Assembly (NCBI GenBank): GCA_963576785.1
Contig: OY756142.1
Location: forward strand, 2,170,001-2,234,000
Origin: Chlorophyllum brunneum
Taxonomy: Eukaryota > Basidiomycota > Agaricomycetes > Agaricales > Agaricaceae
Direction of reading: 5' to 3'
DNA length: 64,000 nt
How positions within the stretch are numbered: the stretch's first letter is position 1; every line of letters begins with the position of its first letter. The position numbers and the translations under genes were made by a program. The notes beneath the pieces were generated by a model. The model was given only the letters and a program-made list of their open reading frames with translations, ran no database searches and was not told the origin of the DNA. Shown here one piece after another: positions 44,126-54,998 of this stretch.

Positions 44126-46331
44126 ATGCTTCTACGGCATAACCTCCCGACGCAATCACGACACCTTCGTTTGCTCATTCGACACCTCCGGACTCAACCG
44201 CTCAGCGACCATCAACAACCGGACACCAGCTATGCAGAGACACGTTTGCCAGCCTATGGTCTAGCTACACCTCGTGAGGTATACTAACTGTGCAGGGCCG
44301 TACTATATGTGTGCTCATTGGAATGGGATAGCTGGTACGATATTTGAACCAATTCATCGTCGGACAAGAGAATGCGAAGAAAGTTCTATCCGTGGCGTAA
44401 GCAGCAGCTTTTAGTCCATTGTCATGTCTATAACCCTTCATCGACAAGGGTTTACAACCACTACAATCGCGTCCGTGCCAATATATCCATCCTAGAGGAA
44501 GACGAGCTGGAACGAGACGGAGAGTTCGATGGAGCTTTGGACCGTAGGTGACCCAATATATCTTGTCCCCCCTTTGTGCTTCATCATAGCATGCACCATT
44601 TCTACAGCAAATAATGGCATCAGTCCCGCACGCGTACGCCCCATGCGACGGCCGACAGGCACATCCTTCCGACCTACGCAGCGAATTCCCTTGTTCGAGA
44701 AGAGTAACGTCCTGGTGATGTAGGCATAATATCATGTTTCCCTCCACGTCCCATAATTTGTTATAAGTGGCCCTACAGGTTCAGGTCAGTCGTACTCGTC
44801 ATGACCCCAATACCCGGAAGACTAATACTGAGTATAGGGAAGACTTTGTTAGCCAAAACACTTGCCAGAGTTCTGGATGTGCCTTTTTCTGTGAGCGATG
44901 CGACTTCGTTTACACAGGCTGGATGTACGCTACTCTCTCCCCCTCGATTAAGCCATACCCTTGTGTTCACTATATTTAGACGTAGGAGAAGACGTTGACA
45001 TGGCCATCCAACGACTCGTAAGCAACCCTGTCAACGTAATGTTTCAACCGCTAAACCAACCTCCTTCCAGCTTCAAGCAGCCAGTTGGGACCCCATCCGA
45101 GCGAGGTAAACCTTTTTTTCGGACCTTCACCGACCTGTGATTGACCTGCCGTAGCATGGGAATCGTCTACATAGACGAGGTGGATAAGATTGCGCGAAAG
45201 ACAGGCGGAGTTGGTACAGATACATCACGCGATGTTGGTGGTGAAGGTGTACAACAAGCCTTACTCCGTATGATGGAGGGCTCCGTTGTAGCTGTTCAAG
45301 CTAAGGGTACCGGTGCTCCTGACCCTCCTCCCCCTGGTGCGCACCCGAGAAGTGGACAACGTGCACCTCATCTGGCAGCCGGTATTTCACTTGACCCATC
45401 GTGCCAACCCTACGCGGCTCATAACACTCCAGCGAAACCTGATGTGTACCATATCGACACCTCGAATGTATTATTTATACTGAGCGGTGCATTCGTTGGT
45501 CTAGAAGATATCATCAAACAACGAGTGGCGAAAGGCGTGGGTCTACCTAAGTTCATCGTTGATTCAAAGCTGACGGTCACGTCAGTCAATAGGATTTACC
45601 GCAAACCTAGGACCCCAGTCCTTCGAGATGCCTCAACAACTCCCTTTCTTTACATCAAATCGTAAGGCGTCCCCGAATGTCCTCGATCATCTAAAAACGC
45701 CGGATCTTGTTAAATTCGGGTACGTTCAGTATAATTCTGTCCAAAATTACTCTCAAATTTCACTCCAGTTTTATACCCGAGTTCATCTCCCGACTTCCCT
45801 CGATTACGACACTCTCACCGCTAACGGTCCCGGACTTAAGGCGTATATTAACGGATGTGAAGGGTTCTCTAATGTCCCAGTATCAGGCTCTCTTTGGGTA
45901 CTCAGGGGTCGAACTTCGGTTTACGAATGCGGCCTTGGACGAGATCTGTAGGAAAGCAGCTGCACGCGGAGGTGGCGCTCGTGGCCTTCGGGGAATCATG
46001 GTAGGTTGTCTGACGAAGACATTACCGGTGTTGCTCACGCATGGGTCCAGGAAACTTTGTTACTTGAACCGATGTATGAAGTACCGTACGTCCTGTATTC
46101 TTTAACCTTTATCAACCTAACCGATTCTGCATCCACAGGGGATCGGTGGGCCATATTGCATGTTCTAACTCTGAGTTGGTTTAACCCGATCTATAGGACA
46201 TATGCCATGTGTTAATCACAGAAGATGTTGTAAGGGGAACGGCCCTGCCAGGCTACTGGAAGAAAACCCAAGGAGTCGCCTTTTGGGAAGCCTGGGCCGC
46301 CGAAGAAAACAAAAAGGATGCGAAGCCATGA
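44126..46331 (+). CDS. MCX1: Mitochondrial ClpX-type AAA+ unfoldase
   Basis: Fourteen exons: 44126..44278, 44332..44396, 44449..44543, 44608..44719, 44768..44784, 44838..44924, 44980..45017, 45071..45105, 45155..45536, 45586..45719, 45769..46000, 46051..46085, 46139..46145, 46197..46331 (508 residues). The Arg-rich, acid-poor start [20 protein letters not shown] looks like a mitochondrial targeting signal. There is no N-terminal zinc domain, as in yeast Mcx1. Motifs: [10 protein letters not shown], Walker A GPTGSGKT encoded across a 17-nt exon, pore loop GYVGEDV, Walker [15 protein letters not shown] tripeptide at 330-332, and sensor-2 region [13 protein letters not shown], then [10 protein letters not shown]. 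Exon 13 is 7 nt (GGGATCG); skipping it gives an immediate frameshift and stop. ClpX unfolds proteins, alone or for the ClpP protease. Confidence 0.93.
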
Positions 46332-46585
46332 GACCCTTCCATGACCTCACGGCGACGTACCATCTCTAGATCGACTAGATCGATCCATGATATAATATTG
46401 TTGTGCAACCGCTTTCAGTTTGTCGTAATCACACTATTCACGTCCTATCGAGTCGATAGGGTTACAACGCAATTATCATTGACACAATATATCGATTCAA
46501 CAAGGGTGAGGTATGACGGTCGAAGAGAATGGCGTAGCAGAAGCAGAAAACATGAGGGAGATATCCGGATAATCCAATAGAGAGT
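46332..46585. other. Convergent 3' region, ClpX / RanBP1
   Basis: 254 bp between facing stops, presumably two 3' UTRs. Confidence 0.45.
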
Positions 46586-47483
46586 TTAGTCCTTCTCATT
46601 CTTCTCATCCTCGGCCTCCTTCTCTTCCTCCTTGTCCTCGGGTTCTGTGTCCTTTTCAGACTCTCCCTTCGGCTCTTCGTTCTCCCCCGTGGACTCGGTG
46701 GATGGATTCGACAATCCCGCGTTCTTTTTCTGAGCCTCCTCGAAGGCAACTTTAAATTGAGCGGCATCTGATGCGAGTGTGAATCTCATTTGATTGGCGG
46801 ATATACAGGCTACACTCACTCTCAGAATTGGCGAACCGGATGGCCAGCGTCTCGGGGGTGGGAGGGTTCTCGGCGTAATCGGCAGCGACCTTCCAAACCC
46901 AGCTCCTGTCAGAACCGATATTGGGCTGTAGCTTCATCTCATTGGAAACTAAATTTTAGGGAATTTCAAGTTACCCGTCCATCGACTCGGATGCGACGAG
47001 TTAAAGACATACCATAGTGATTGGCGCAGACTTTCAGGGTCTTGTCCCGTCGCATGACAAGCCTGACCTTCTTCGTTTCCTTGTGTGATAAAAGCTTGAC
47101 ATCTCCGGTACCTCTTTCCTTCCATTCCGAAGAGTTTGCATCGAAGCGGAAGAGTTTGGCACGCCTGAATAAAATTGTGGGTAAGTCGGTTCGATTGGCC
47201 TGGCCAGGATGGCGATGACAGATGGGTGCGATCGCTGTGTGATTAAACGCACATCTTGAAAGTGATATCCTCGTCCTCCTCGAACGTTTTCGCGTCCACT
47301 TGCTCGGTGAGTTTGATGACAGGTTCGAAGTGAACATCGGCCTCTTCTTCCTGCTGCTGTAGGTTACAGGAGAAATCAGCGACGTTGGGTTGCGACAAAA
47401 AGAGGGACTTGGAACGGGGATAAGAAATAACTGCTAAGGAAGACACGCACTCTTGGGGCGAGGGCGTCAGGAGTCTCGGACAT
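46586..47483 (-). CDS. YRB1: Ran-binding protein 1
   Basis: Exons (minus) 47483..47451, 47356..47253, 47164..47013, 46948..46820 and 46767..46586 (199 residues). RanBP1 binds Ran-GTP in the cytosol and helps RanGAP release it from export complexes. The Ran-binding domain starts [12 protein letters not shown] and has [48 protein letters not shown] and [11 protein letters not shown], the canonical order. The tail is strongly acidic (Glu, Asp and Lys). Exon 1 holds only 11 residues. It is divergent to EMP24, with 162 bp between the start codons. Confidence 0.94.
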
Positions 47484-47645
47484 GGCGTTGGGTAGAAAGA
47501 CGGTGTAGAGATAATAGATTGAGAGCCAATACTAATCAAAAAATCAAATCACAGGCCATCTCCGGCACCGTGGGAAGGTGTCCGGGGTCCGACACTGCCG
47601 TTCTTGGTTGTCCCATCTGCCAACAAAACCATACACACGACGGTC
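47484..47645. promoter_or_regulatory. Divergent promoter, RanBP1 / EMP24
   Basis: 162 bp between two start codons, one of the shortest such gaps in the window. It must contain both leaders and both core promoters. No TATA box was seen. Confidence 0.5.
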
Positions 47646-48505
47646 ATGTCCAGGCTCCTGTATACCCTTTCTGCCATACTCTCAGTCCTCGTGTTTCTTC
47701 CATCAGTGGTCTTTGCGCACTCGATTGAAGTGCCTGCTGGAAAAAAAGAATGTTTCTTCGAGGACCTGCATGTTCATGACAAAGTATGTGTGGATTACTG
47801 GCTTACGGTTTGCAACCAACTAATCACGCTCTTAGATGACTGTAACATACCAAGTCGGCGGTGGCGGTCATTTAGATATTGACTTTTGGGTCCGTGTTGT
47901 TCTTTCACAACTGGCACAGACTCTGACGATGTTTGACACCAGCTTTCCGATCCGAATGGCAAGGTCCTTGGAAAGCACATTCGCCAGGACACAGGCTCCG
48001 TTTCTATCACCGCAGAAGCAGACGGCAGACATGAATACTGCTTCTCCAACCAAATGAGTGCCATTGCGGACAAGATGGTCAGGTATGCAGGCCAACCTCA
48101 TATTGTCTATCCCAATGCCTCACAGTGGCCAGCTTCAACGTGCATGGTGTGATCTATGTCGACGAGGACGGTGAGTTGACATGCCTGTAGTTCTGAAACT
48201 CCTATTGATCAGTAATGCAGAGGCTGTCGCCCCCATTGAGCGCGAAATCCGCTCTCTTGCAATCGGCCTGCTCTCAGTCAAGGACGAGCAAGAATACATC
48301 GTCGTTCGCGAGCGCACGCACCGAAACACCGCTGAATCAACAAATTCTCGTGTTAAGTGGTGGTCAGTCTTGCAAGCAGTTGTGATATTTGCAGTGGTCG
48401 CGTGGCAAGTGTACTATCTCAAGGTATGCGCCCATTCTCGCAATGGATCCAGGGATCTAACTTTAGATTTTATAGTCTTTCTTCGAGGTCAAGCGTATAA
48501 TCTAG
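47646..48505 (+). CDS. EMP24: p24 cargo receptor, EMP24/TMED2 subfamily
   Basis: Exons 47646..47783, 47836..47889, 47943..48082, 48133..48170, 48221..48423 and 48476..48505 (200 residues). p24 proteins cycle between ER and Golgi in COPII/COPI vesicles and select cargo such as GPI-anchored proteins. A signal peptide (about residues 1-24, ending VVFA) is followed by a GOLD domain with HSIEVPAGKKECFFEDL, VGGGGHLDIDFW and YCFSNQMSAI. A coiled-coil stretch includes EQEYIVVRERTHR, a single membrane helix follows WWSVLQAVVIF, and the tail FFEVKRII has the FF and basic sorting signals closest to the p24-beta group. Phases agree throughout. Confidence 0.93.
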
Positions 48506-48824
48506 ACTACTTACTGTCTAATATATTCATTCCCTGGATTTCCGCGCTTATCCGAAAATGTTCATTCGAAAGTCCATGTACAAATTATTATGGATCAACA
48601 TACGAGTACAAATGGTACAGCAGGATACTGTCAGGTATAACAACTAATGGAAACATAAAGAACATGAAGAACGGGTCATAAGGGGGGTACATGAAATATA
48701 TGGGATCATGTATAAGTGAACGGGTACAACGAAATCAAGGTCATAAACATCGCACTCGTAAACCGGGATAACGCAATTAAAAATGACCAAAGAATCAAAA
48801 GGTATATTCACGAAACAAGGACGT
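48506..48824. other. Convergent 3' region, EMP24 / kinesin-8
   Basis: 319 bp, AT-rich, between facing stops. No gene seen. Confidence 0.45.
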
Positions 48825-51800
48825 TCATCGCCATGAAGGTTTCAGCGACCTGCCGCTGCTGATACTCAAATCCATGCTCGCATTCGGATCTGCACCAGCA
48901 GATACGGCTAGTGGCGGGGCCAGAGAGGTTGCGCTCAATGTCTTCGTCTTCATTGTTGAAGTGATTGCTGTCCTAGTCAACGACGATCTCTTGGTCCTCT
49001 TCCCAGGACTAGCCAACAACACCCTTCGCGGACCCGAAGCTTTCGTAGGTCCGGCTGAAGCACTCTCCCCACCAGCACTGTCATGAGTCCCGGAAGAATC
49101 CAAAGTGGGTATCATGCTAGACCTCCGACGCATCTTTTCCATCCTCATAGGCCCAATATTTGACCTACGTCGACTTTCGGTTGTGCCAGTACCACGCTTG
49201 CTACCAAGCACCGAAGATGAAAGATGGTTTTTGCTGGGAGAGGAAGGTGCACGGCGTGTTGGACTTACACGATCATTTCTGTATCGACCTTTTGGTACGT
49301 GGAGTGGATCCATCTCGTCCATTGCGTTCATATCCATATTTGACAGAGGGGTTCCTCTGTGTTCAGGCCCATCGCCGGATTCATCGTCTTCTGCTAGGCT
49401 TGCAAGCCCAGGACATCTGGTTCGTGATTTAAGGAAGCTTGGGTCAAGCCGACTTGGTCGTGAACGTTTAACACCGAGACGGGAGGAGGAGGGGTAAGAA
49501 GATTTCGTATCGTGTGCAGAGGCGGGGACGGAAACAGAGAGGAAAGACGTGCTAAGGCTATCGTCCGTTTTTTCATTCTCGTCTTCCCAGTCACTCTCTG
49601 AGCCCATGGATGACGGAGGTCGGATCGGTATTGACAATGATTCGTCTCCTGATGTTGCTTTGAATTCGTTGGACATATCGACGCTTGGACTTGCTGGAAT
49701 CACACTGACAATTACTGGCGGTTGTGGTCTCCGCTTAGCTTCTTCTTCTACGAGGTCGCCACCAGCTTCATCTCGCCATTGCACGTTTTTGCTAGGCTTG
49801 AGCCCTTTACGCTCTTTGTCAGACACCTTCCTGTAGGGTTGCATGGAAAGGCTGGAGCGTAGGGATTTGCGCGGAGTACGCAGGGAGCGACGTGGGGAAG
49901 CCGGGTGGTTCGCTCCATAGGCAGACAACCTCCGTGAACTCCGTTTCTCAGAAGGAGCAGCTTCAAGGACTGCGGGGCCCGAGCTTGAACGTCTGGTGAA
50001 CGAAGAGCTATAGACCTGAAAATGGTCGACGGCAGCATTGAGTGCACTCGTGTCTGCTAGTGCATATGACTCTGTTGAATGTCCAAGAAGGTTCTTGAAT
50101 GTGGCATCATTCGTTTGCTTGACATTTTGGAGCAGATCTCCAATCTTCTTCACCGCTGATGAGCCGGCATCGTCCTCTCCATCCCTCTTGAGCGTATTTG
50201 CCGCATCCCCAATCATCACATTACATCGGCCTAACATGCCAACCAATCTGACAATGACTTCCGCCATATCCTCCATCGACTCCCTCAATACATTTCGCTC
50301 CCCTTCTGCCTTAAATTTCTCCATCTCAGCGCGACGGAAGAATGTTTCCAGCTTGACGAGCTCCACACTCGACTCGTCAAGTTTCTCGGACTTGCGTTGG
50401 GATACCGCCTTCATCGTAGCATCAAACATCGAGCTCGAGTTCGATGACCTTTGAAGTCTGATATTGAGAGGCGAGTTAGGCTTGACAGCGTCTTCCTCTA
50501 TCTCCGCCATGGCTTGTAGCAGCCCCCGTTCAGCCTCGGTATCTCCTGAAGCCGCGTCAGTGGATCCAAGTTGCGAGAGACGCTTCCGAATGGCTGCCAG
50601 CTTGGCCTTCGCCACGAACAGCTTGCCAGAACATGTCGCGCCATCCACAATTGAGTTTTTAGTCTGCTCCACTTTGACCTGGACATCGGATCGCGCCCGT
50701 TCTACTTCCGCCTTCGCCTCGACGGCCTTGCGTCGCTGGATATCAGTCTCTGCATGCCGTTTGCCCGAGAGTTTCTCTTTCAGCTCTGCAACCTCAAGGT
50801 TGAGGCGGTTGATAGCTTCCACATAGCGACCAACATGACGGTCAACGTTAACGACATTGCGGGTGACAACCTTGGTTTTGATTTTCGTGGCGCGCTCGGC
50901 GTAAACCAAAGTGTTGTGCGTGTCGTCAAAGTGGGCCGATGTGGGTGCAACGCAGACAATCATGACGGTTTTACAGTTCCCTCCGAGAGAAAATTTGAGT
51001 AGACGCGTCAATTTACTGTTGCGGTAAGGGACATGGCGGACCGCGCCTCCGCTCTCGCAAAGAGCGTTGATACAGTTACCAAGTGCAAGAAGAGATTTAT
51101 TGATGTTGGCACCCTCAACCATTCGTTGACCCATGTTTGTAGTCGCAGCTGCTCGCTCGCTTCCTGCCAAGTCGATTATTGACAGGGTTGCCATTGTCCG
51201 CTCTTCTGTCACAGATGCCGTTCGTGGGGATTGTGTGATGTGTACTTGGAGAACCGCGTGCGACCGTGAACTCGTCTCGTTGGCATGGGTAGGACTCTGC
51301 GTTCGACGCGAGTTTCCCTGTAGCACGATTTGCTTGACTTCTTCGGCATTACGCGGCTTCAACTCCACCAACCCCATAACTTTCACCGTCTTGTCTTCCC
51401 TGATAGCTAGTCCACCACGAGGTTGATGTGAACCAGCCTCCGCTAGGAGGTCCCGGATCTCTTCATTGTAGATTTCGAGGAATGTCACCATGACTTCGAC
51501 ATTCCACTCGTCTTTGCGGTCTTCGATGCGTTGAAAGAGATCCGCCATGGTTAGATAGATGATACCAGGATCAGACTCTGTTCCACTGATAGTATGTGTT
51601 TTGCCGCAACCGGTCGCCTGAGGGATACTTCAATTAGCGTTTTGATATGCTTTCATGGAACGAGTATGCTTACTCCATACGCGAATACTGTGGCATTATA
51701 CCCGTCCAGCAGTCCCTGCAGGAGTGGCTGCGCGGTTGTGTGGTATACGTCCGTCTGTTGGACCTCCTGTCCAAACACACGATCAAACATGAACCGCTTG

Positions 51801-52133
51801 TCTTTATATCTTTTTGTTCCAGGAGGGAGAAATCCGCGTTCCATAAATGCTCGCGCTTTGTCCTTCTCGTCTGGGTCGAAACATAGGATCCGGTCGTCGA
51901 CGATCTGCACAATATCCCGTAATGTTGCGGTGTTGACGACTTTGGCAGGTGTTGAGAGAGCACCATCGCCACGAAACGAGGTTTCATAAGATGGTTCCGG
52001 TAAACGGGAGGCTTCCAAGGAAGTCGGAGGTCGAACACGGACTGTGCAAAGACGCGAGTACCTCATTAAGCTCGGATGCGAAGACGCGAAGGGAGTGCGT
52101 ACCTGCAACGGTGATGGAGCCAGCGGCGACCAT
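48825..52133 (-). CDS. Kinesin-8 family motor (Kip3/KIF18 type)
   Basis: Exons (minus) 52133..52103, 52041..51674 and 51617..48825 (1063 residues). The N-terminal motor domain occupies about residues 8-370. It carries the P-loop GATGCGKT at 133-140, FMFDRVFGQEV, NETSSRSHAVLQV (switch I), SIIDLAGSERA (switch II), ANINKSLLALGNCI and HVPYRNSKLTRLLK. A neck and coiled coil follow (AINRLNLEVAELKEKL), then a long Ser/Arg-rich tail with several basic patches, likely for microtubule binding. Kinesin-8 motors walk to plus ends and shorten microtubules, setting spindle length and nuclear position. The class is assigned from motor-core resemblance and the long N-terminal loop with GFLPPGTKRYKDKRF. Intron 1 splits the first beta strand after ITVA. 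It is divergent to URA4. Confidence 0.88.
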
Positions 52134-52320
52134 GGTGGTTGCTGGAGAGAGAAAACTATGCGGGAGATAGATTCGGTCCGGTCGTCGTTTGGGTATCTGG
52201 AGCGGAAGCGGGACGGCTGCATGTTCGCTTTCTGAACCATCAGCGTGTTGGCATCACGTGTTCGCGAAGATCGGTCCAGATCTTATCTCTTTCCTCTTTC
52301 GGACGTAGGTCCTCTCCACC
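52134..52320. promoter_or_regulatory. Divergent promoter, kinesin-8 / URA4
   Basis: 187 bp between start codons. No TATA box was seen; probably a shared bidirectional promoter linking a spindle motor with pyrimidine synthesis. Confidence 0.45.
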
Positions 52321-53575
52321 ATGGCAGTCACCGTCAACTCGCCAGCTGACTTTCACGTTCATCTCAGACAGGGCCCGCTCTCGGAGCTCATCACTCCCCA
52401 TGTCCGCAAGGGTGGGTTTGACCTCGCGTATGTCATGGTGCGCTTTCCTCCATTCGCCGCGAACTCGTGAAATGCTCAGGTGCTTGTTCAGCCAAATCTC
52501 AAACCACCCATCACCACGACTGAGCAGGCCCTCAAGTACAAATTCGAGCTCGAAAAGATCGATTCTAATATCGAATATCTGATGACTCTCTATTTATCAC
52601 CGGAGCTCACCCCTGAGGAGATTCGGAAAGCCAGTGCAGCCGGCATCGCTGGTGAGTCGGCCTGCGTCCTCTAACCTTCAGGACCTTTCAAATTCCACGT
52701 CTGTTAGGTGTAAAATCATACCCGCGAGGGGTAACAACCAACTCAGATGGGGGTATTGAATCGTACGAAGCCTACTACCCGGTCTTCGACGCCATGCAAG
52801 AAGTTGATATGGTGCTCAACTTGCACGGCGAGGTTCCTTCCGACGCCGAGAATGTGAGTTACGGTTTCTCCCATCTCCCCCCCCCCTTGCCAACGAGAAA
52901 TAGAACATTCACGTTCTTAACGCCGAAGTCCAATTTCTTCCTCACCTCTTCAAACTTCACGCTACATTCCCAAGGCTCCGCATCGTCCTCGAACATGCCA
53001 CAACCCGAGCAGCCATCGAAGCTGTGAGACAATGCGGTCCAACAGTAGCCTGTACAATCACTGCTCATCACCTGGCACTCATCGTGGATGACTGGGCAGG
53101 TCAATCTTGGAACTTCTGCAAGCCAGTTGCAAAGTATCCTGATGATCGAGAGGCTCTGAGGGACATTATCAAACAAGGTCAGCCAGAAGGCACTTGATGG
53201 TACGAACTTATCGATCTTGGTTGATCAGGCCATCCTCGTTTCTTCCTTGGGTCGGACTCGGCTCCTCATCCTCCCCACGTAAAGTCCACAAGCAGCCCTA
53301 CTCATCCGTGCGCAGCGGGTATCTACACTTCGCCCATCCTTCTCCCCCTTGTCACAGATCTTCTTGATTCGTTCGGCGCCCTTGACAATCTACCTGGTTT
53401 CGTGAGTAAATTCGGTCGGGCCTTCTACAAACGGCCTGCCAAAGAGGGTAGAACCGTACAGCTGAGAAAAGTTGAGAGCGGCAGGTTGGTGGACGAGAAA
53501 TACGTTCAGGGACAGGATGAGCTCGTTCCGTTCTGGACTGGAAAAAGCCTCAATTGGGAGATTGTACAGTCCTAA
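52321..53575 (+). CDS. URA4: Dihydroorotase
   Basis: Exons 52321..52437, 52492..52651, 52708..52853, 52904..53177 and 53229..53575 (347 residues, the usual length of single-function fungal enzymes). It closes carbamoyl-aspartate to dihydroorotate in de novo pyrimidine synthesis, in the cytosol. Metal ligands are visible: H12 and H14 in DFHVHLRQ, the lysine to be carboxylated K95 in GVKSYPRG, the His of NLHGE, the ITAHHL region, and the Asp of GSDSAPHP. The first intron was taken to the AG at 52491 because that gives the conserved YVMPNLKPPI; a nearer AG would add four residues in frame. The stop lies 42 bp from the facing MCR1 stop. Confidence 0.95.
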
Positions 53576-53617
53576 TCAGAATGTGAAGGGGTGTGACATT
53601 GACTATATGATAATGTA

Positions 53618-54819
53618 TCATAGTTTCCAAACCTGCTTAGACGTCAGTCCAAGTCTGCCCAAAATCCCAAGTGTTGGCCCCTGTGAATAATTTCGCCCGT
53701 ATGGCCCTGACACAGCTGCAATCATCCTATCGCATATCGCATCGTCAAGAGAGGTATAAGGATGCTATGAGACTACGCACGGCTCAGGGCCACACACCAG
53801 AAACAAGGTTTTGGAGGGTATAACAGGATTTGTATCTCTTCCGCCAAACCATCGTTGCCAACGGGTAGGTACAGGGGCGCCCATAGTGCGTTTAATATGT
53901 TGTTCACTGACACGCCCTGTCTCTAGAGAGGGTAGAGTTATGGGAGGTTGTGAGCCGTCGTCGACGTCGACCAATAGCTTCAACCTGAATCTGTCGGAAT
54001 GTTTTGCGGCGTAGGCAGTCAGCGGTCCAAGAATTTGTTCTGGGGGCAGGCCTTCGGGTGTTCGTGAGCTATGTATTAGGGTGAACCGAGTGTTCTGTGA
54101 GACGCTTGTCGGGTGTTCAAATACTTGACGAATGAGCTGGTAGAACGGGGTGATCCCTGTGCCTCCCGAGATCTGACGGAACATGAATCTGAGAGAGGCT
54201 AATGCTGTGTGAGGGTGAGGAGACGGACCAAAACAATTTCATCCCAGTCTCCTTCCTTCCAAGGCCATGTCTTCAACGGACCACGTAGCTCAATAGTTTC
54301 TCCGACCTGCTTCGAATGCAACCACCGTCCTACCTCTCCTTTCGGGTACCTCTTGATCCAAAACACCATGTTTCCGTCCTCATCTATACTCTCCAATGGT
54401 GTATACGCTCTCTCCACCTGGATATCGTCATCCTTGATATAGACGGACCAAATAGGGTCAAAACCTATCGGGTCCTCGTCCTTGGGTACAAGATGTGGAG
54501 GGATCCGGAGTTTGAGAATCTTAGCATTGGGGCCAGACGGGTCGTTAGATATTACCGTTGCGGGTGTAAAATGCTTTGCAGAGAGAGGTTTGCTTGAAGA
54601 GGTTGGTGCGCTACGGGATGGATCTGGGAGGAAGAGGTAGAGGGAAGCAAGGCCGATGAAGACGCCTCCCGCGGTGGGTATTGCCCAGTTCTGGGATTTG
54701 GGACCAGGCAGGGGGCGCCGCTGTGTCGACAGGTGCCGATGGATGAGAGGACCAGTTGCGAGGCATGCGCGTCTGCAGAGACGGCACGGCGTCGGGCTCT
54801 GTGCTGGGACCCTCACCAT
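53618..54819 (-). CDS. MCR1: Mitochondrial NADH-cytochrome b5 reductase
   Basis: Exons (minus) 54819..54229, 54172..53781 and 53726..53618 (363 residues). It transfers electrons from NADH to cytochrome b5 and related acceptors. In yeast the protein is sorted to the mitochondrial outer membrane and intermembrane space. The N-terminus is Arg-rich (CRLCRRACLATG, HRHLSTQRRP) and followed by a hydrophobic anchor (GGVFIGLASLYLFL). The FAD-binding motif is RAYTPL, then the phosphate loop region GNMVFWIKRYPKGEVGRWL. The NAD-binding motifs are ISGGTGITPFYQLI and VCGPEPMI, and the end is SKQVWKL. Introns of 56 and 54 nt keep frame. The loop between the two NAD motifs carries a slightly longer insert than expected (ETGRVSEQHIKR). 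It is divergent to the C2H2 gene, with 179 bp between starts. Confidence 0.93.
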
Positions 54820-54998
54820 TGCGTCCAAGAAAACATCTATTTTTGTCCAGCATGGCCCCGTGGACATACAGGGCCAAACACGGATCTGCATCCCCCACCA
54901 GGCCCCCCCTGCATACATCCGTACATTAATCATTGTTCTAATTCCTCAAAGGCTAATATCCTATTCCCTATATCTTCTACCCCATTGATCCTATCACT
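54820..54998. promoter_or_regulatory. Divergent promoter, MCR1 / C2H2 gene
   Basis: 179 bp between start codons. The plus-strand side is CT-rich before the ATG at 54999. No TATA box seen. Confidence 0.45.

Noticed and set aside
44279..44297. 17-nt intron with TACTAAC in ClpX
   Set aside because: Too short to splice; the 53-nt intron ending at 44331 gives the conserved [12 protein letters not shown] continuation.
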